Positions 40,865-41,734 of a DNA stretch of 41,734 bases are shown here, piece by piece (position 1 is the first letter of the stretch; each line of letters opens with the position of its first letter). Position numbers and translations under genes: made by a program. The DNA lies in the NCBI GenBank assembly GCA_021648465.1, contig JAKISR010000016.1:1-41734 (forward strand), given 5' to 3'. The notes under the pieces are model-generated. The model ran no database searches, was not told where the DNA came from, and saw only the letters and a program-made list of their open reading frames with translations. The stretch is from Sulfurimonas sp. GTDB taxonomy: Bacteria > Campylobacterota > Campylobacteria > Campylobacterales > Sulfurimonadaceae.

Positions 40865-41443
40865 ATGAATACATCTTACGCTTATGACGCTTACAGAGCA
40901 CATGATTTAAATATAGCTATGAAAACTTCTAGCGGAGATGTTATCAAAATGGATTTTGCAAACTACCAATCAACATCTTTTTCTCATGAGCAAAATGAAA
41001 ATGGTTCTAGTACCACTATGACTTTTTCATCTATGCAATCGTTTCAATTTAGCATTGATTCAAATGGCATAGATAAGCAAGATAAAAAAGAGATAAAAGC
41101 TTTTATGAAAATAGCTGGGCCTATGATAGATGAGTTTTTAAAAGAGCTAAGAGATGATGCTCCAAAATCTCCTGTTACGCAACTTGCTCATAAAATAGCT
41201 GCTATCTTTCAGCCTGATAAAGATAGAGATGAAAACAACAGAAATAATATAAAAACGAACATAGTACAGATGTTTGATAATTCTATGAAAAAATCAGAAG
41301 ACTCAAAAGAATTAGATACATCTGATAAAATAGATATAATTGAAAAAATACTTGAAGATATGAAAAAACTTTTAAATAAAACCTTAAAAGAATTTGATGA
41401 ATTTCATAAAAACCAAAATTTAAATCTGAAGTGCAACTTTTAA
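40865..41443 (+). CDS. Hypothetical protein, possibly truncated by the IS30-type element
   Basis: A 192-residue soluble protein from ATG 40865, which has AAGG about 11 bases upstream; an in-frame ATG at 40832 adds 11 residues but lacks a ribosome site. The first 65 residues are beta-rich (N-I-A-M-K-T-S-S-G-D-V-I-K-M-D-F, then S-S-T-T-M-T-F-S), followed by helical segments rich in Lys and Glu. This pattern resembles DUF5610-like proteins, a weak hint. The last residues (L-K-C-N-F) are coded by what looks like the tip of the IS30-type element, so the original C-terminus may be lost. Confidence 0.6.
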   Translation: MNTSYAYDAYRAHDLNIAMKTSSGDVIKMDFANYQSTSFSHEQNENGSSTTMTFSSMQSFQFSIDSNGIDKQDKKEIKAFMKIAGPMIDEFLKELRDDAPKSPVTQLAHKIAAIFQPDKDRDENNRNNIKTNIVQMFDNSMKKSEDSKELDTSDKIDIIEKILEDMKKLLNKTLKEFDEFHKNQNLNLKCNF

Positions 41444-41534
41444 AAAAATGAAAAATGAAAGTTGTAGATTTAGATTTGAAGTAGTTAGATGTTAAAATCT
41501 TTACTTTAAAATCCGACCAAAGATAAGGAAGTAA
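41425..41534 (+). mobile_element. Probable left end of the IS30-type element
   Basis: The stretch between the hypothetical gene and the transposase ATG starts near CTGAAGTGCAACTTTT (41428-41443), a plausible terminal inverted repeat, and contains an AAGGA ribosome site (about 41525-41529) close to ATG 41535. The right end is outside the window, so the repeat cannot be confirmed. Confidence 0.45.
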
Positions 41535-41734
41535 ATGAGTAATTATAAACATCTAACCAAGGAAGAACGATACCAAATTCAAGCTTATAAAAAGGCAGGT
41601 TTCAATCAAGTTCAAATAGCTATAGAATTAGCAGTTCATAAGTCTACAATTAATAGAGAGTTAAAAAGAAATAGCAGTAAAGTGCATAAGAGATATTCAG
41701 CTCAAAAAGCTGATAAAGTTTCTTGTGATAGACG
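41535..41734 (+). mobile_element. IS30-family transposase, N-terminal part (cut by window edge)
   Basis: Sixty-six codons from ATG 41535 give the N-terminal helix-turn-helix of IS30-type transposases: Y-K-H-L-T-K-E-E-R-Y-Q-I at 4-15, A-G-F-N-Q-V-Q-I-A and H-K-S-T-I-N-R-E-L-K-R-N-S, then Y-S-A-Q-K-A. This domain binds the element ends; the DDE catalytic core lies beyond the right edge. The frame is open to the window end. Confidence 0.92.

Overview
The window is AT-rich and densely coded, with almost no intergenic space in its core operons. Its gene content points to a free-living, nitrate-respiring member of the Campylobacterota, most like Sulfurimonas or a relative. The pointers are a nap operon of the napAGHBF-D type without napC, a CheV / CheA-with-receiver / CheW set next to greA, a flavin-type malate:quinone oxidoreductase, and very lysine-rich proteins. 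The genus is inferred from gene content only.

Region 1 (1-5.75 kb) is accessory DNA. It opens with the first codons of an IS3-type transposase. A compact operon on the minus strand follows: a winged-helix / gamma-glutamylcyclotransferase-like fusion, a glutamine-synthetase-fold amidoligase and a small protein. Its promoter sits inside a perfect 9-bp inverted repeat, which suggests control by the winged-helix protein itself. Next come a tyrosine integrase with a repeated operator-like motif in front of it, a decayed 0.8-kb stretch, a type IV AbiE toxin-antitoxin pair, and the stranded tail of a second related integrase. The layout looks like tandem, partly eroded integrative elements inserted beside an S4-domain gene.

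Region 2 (5.75-14.4 kb) is chromosomal housekeeping: S4 RNA-binding protein, cold-shock protein with a long leader, acetyl-CoA synthetase, a SEC-C protein, a GNAT acetyltransferase, malate:quinone oxidoreductase, a YbiT-type ABC-F ATPase with a leader hairpin, a fumarylacetoacetase-like protein and a SUI1/YciH factor.

Region 3 (14.4-24.5 kb) is signalling and nitrate respiration. A membrane diguanylate cyclase faces away from a Crp/Fnr regulator, which is followed 2 bases later by a membrane protein carrying a NarX/PilJ-type nitrate-sensing P-box but no kinase domain. An FNR-type box (TTGAC-N4-GTCAA) precedes napA. The operon then runs napA, napG, napH, napB, napF, napD and two uncharacterised genes. 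No napC or napL is present, so NapG/NapH are expected to carry electrons from quinol to NapB/NapA.

Region 4 (24.6-35.5 kb) is one close-packed minus-strand gene train of eleven genes: greA, argC, an LpxH-like phosphoesterase, cheV, cheA, cheW, an Mla/MCE lipid-transport set and a pepP-like aminopeptidase.

Region 5 (35.5-39.25 kb) is an accessory-looking block: a small protein, a 691-residue P-loop ATPase with zinc ribbon and winged helix, a RhuM-Fic protein and a small membrane protein. It is followed by tcdA-like and surE genes.

The window closes with a hypothetical gene apparently cut by an IS30-family element that runs off the right edge. No rRNA, tRNA or CRISPR array was seen. The best candidates for an undescribed system are the wHTH-GGCT/amidoligase operon, the kinase-less nitrate sensor with its Crp/Fnr partner, and the two genes at the end of the nap operon.
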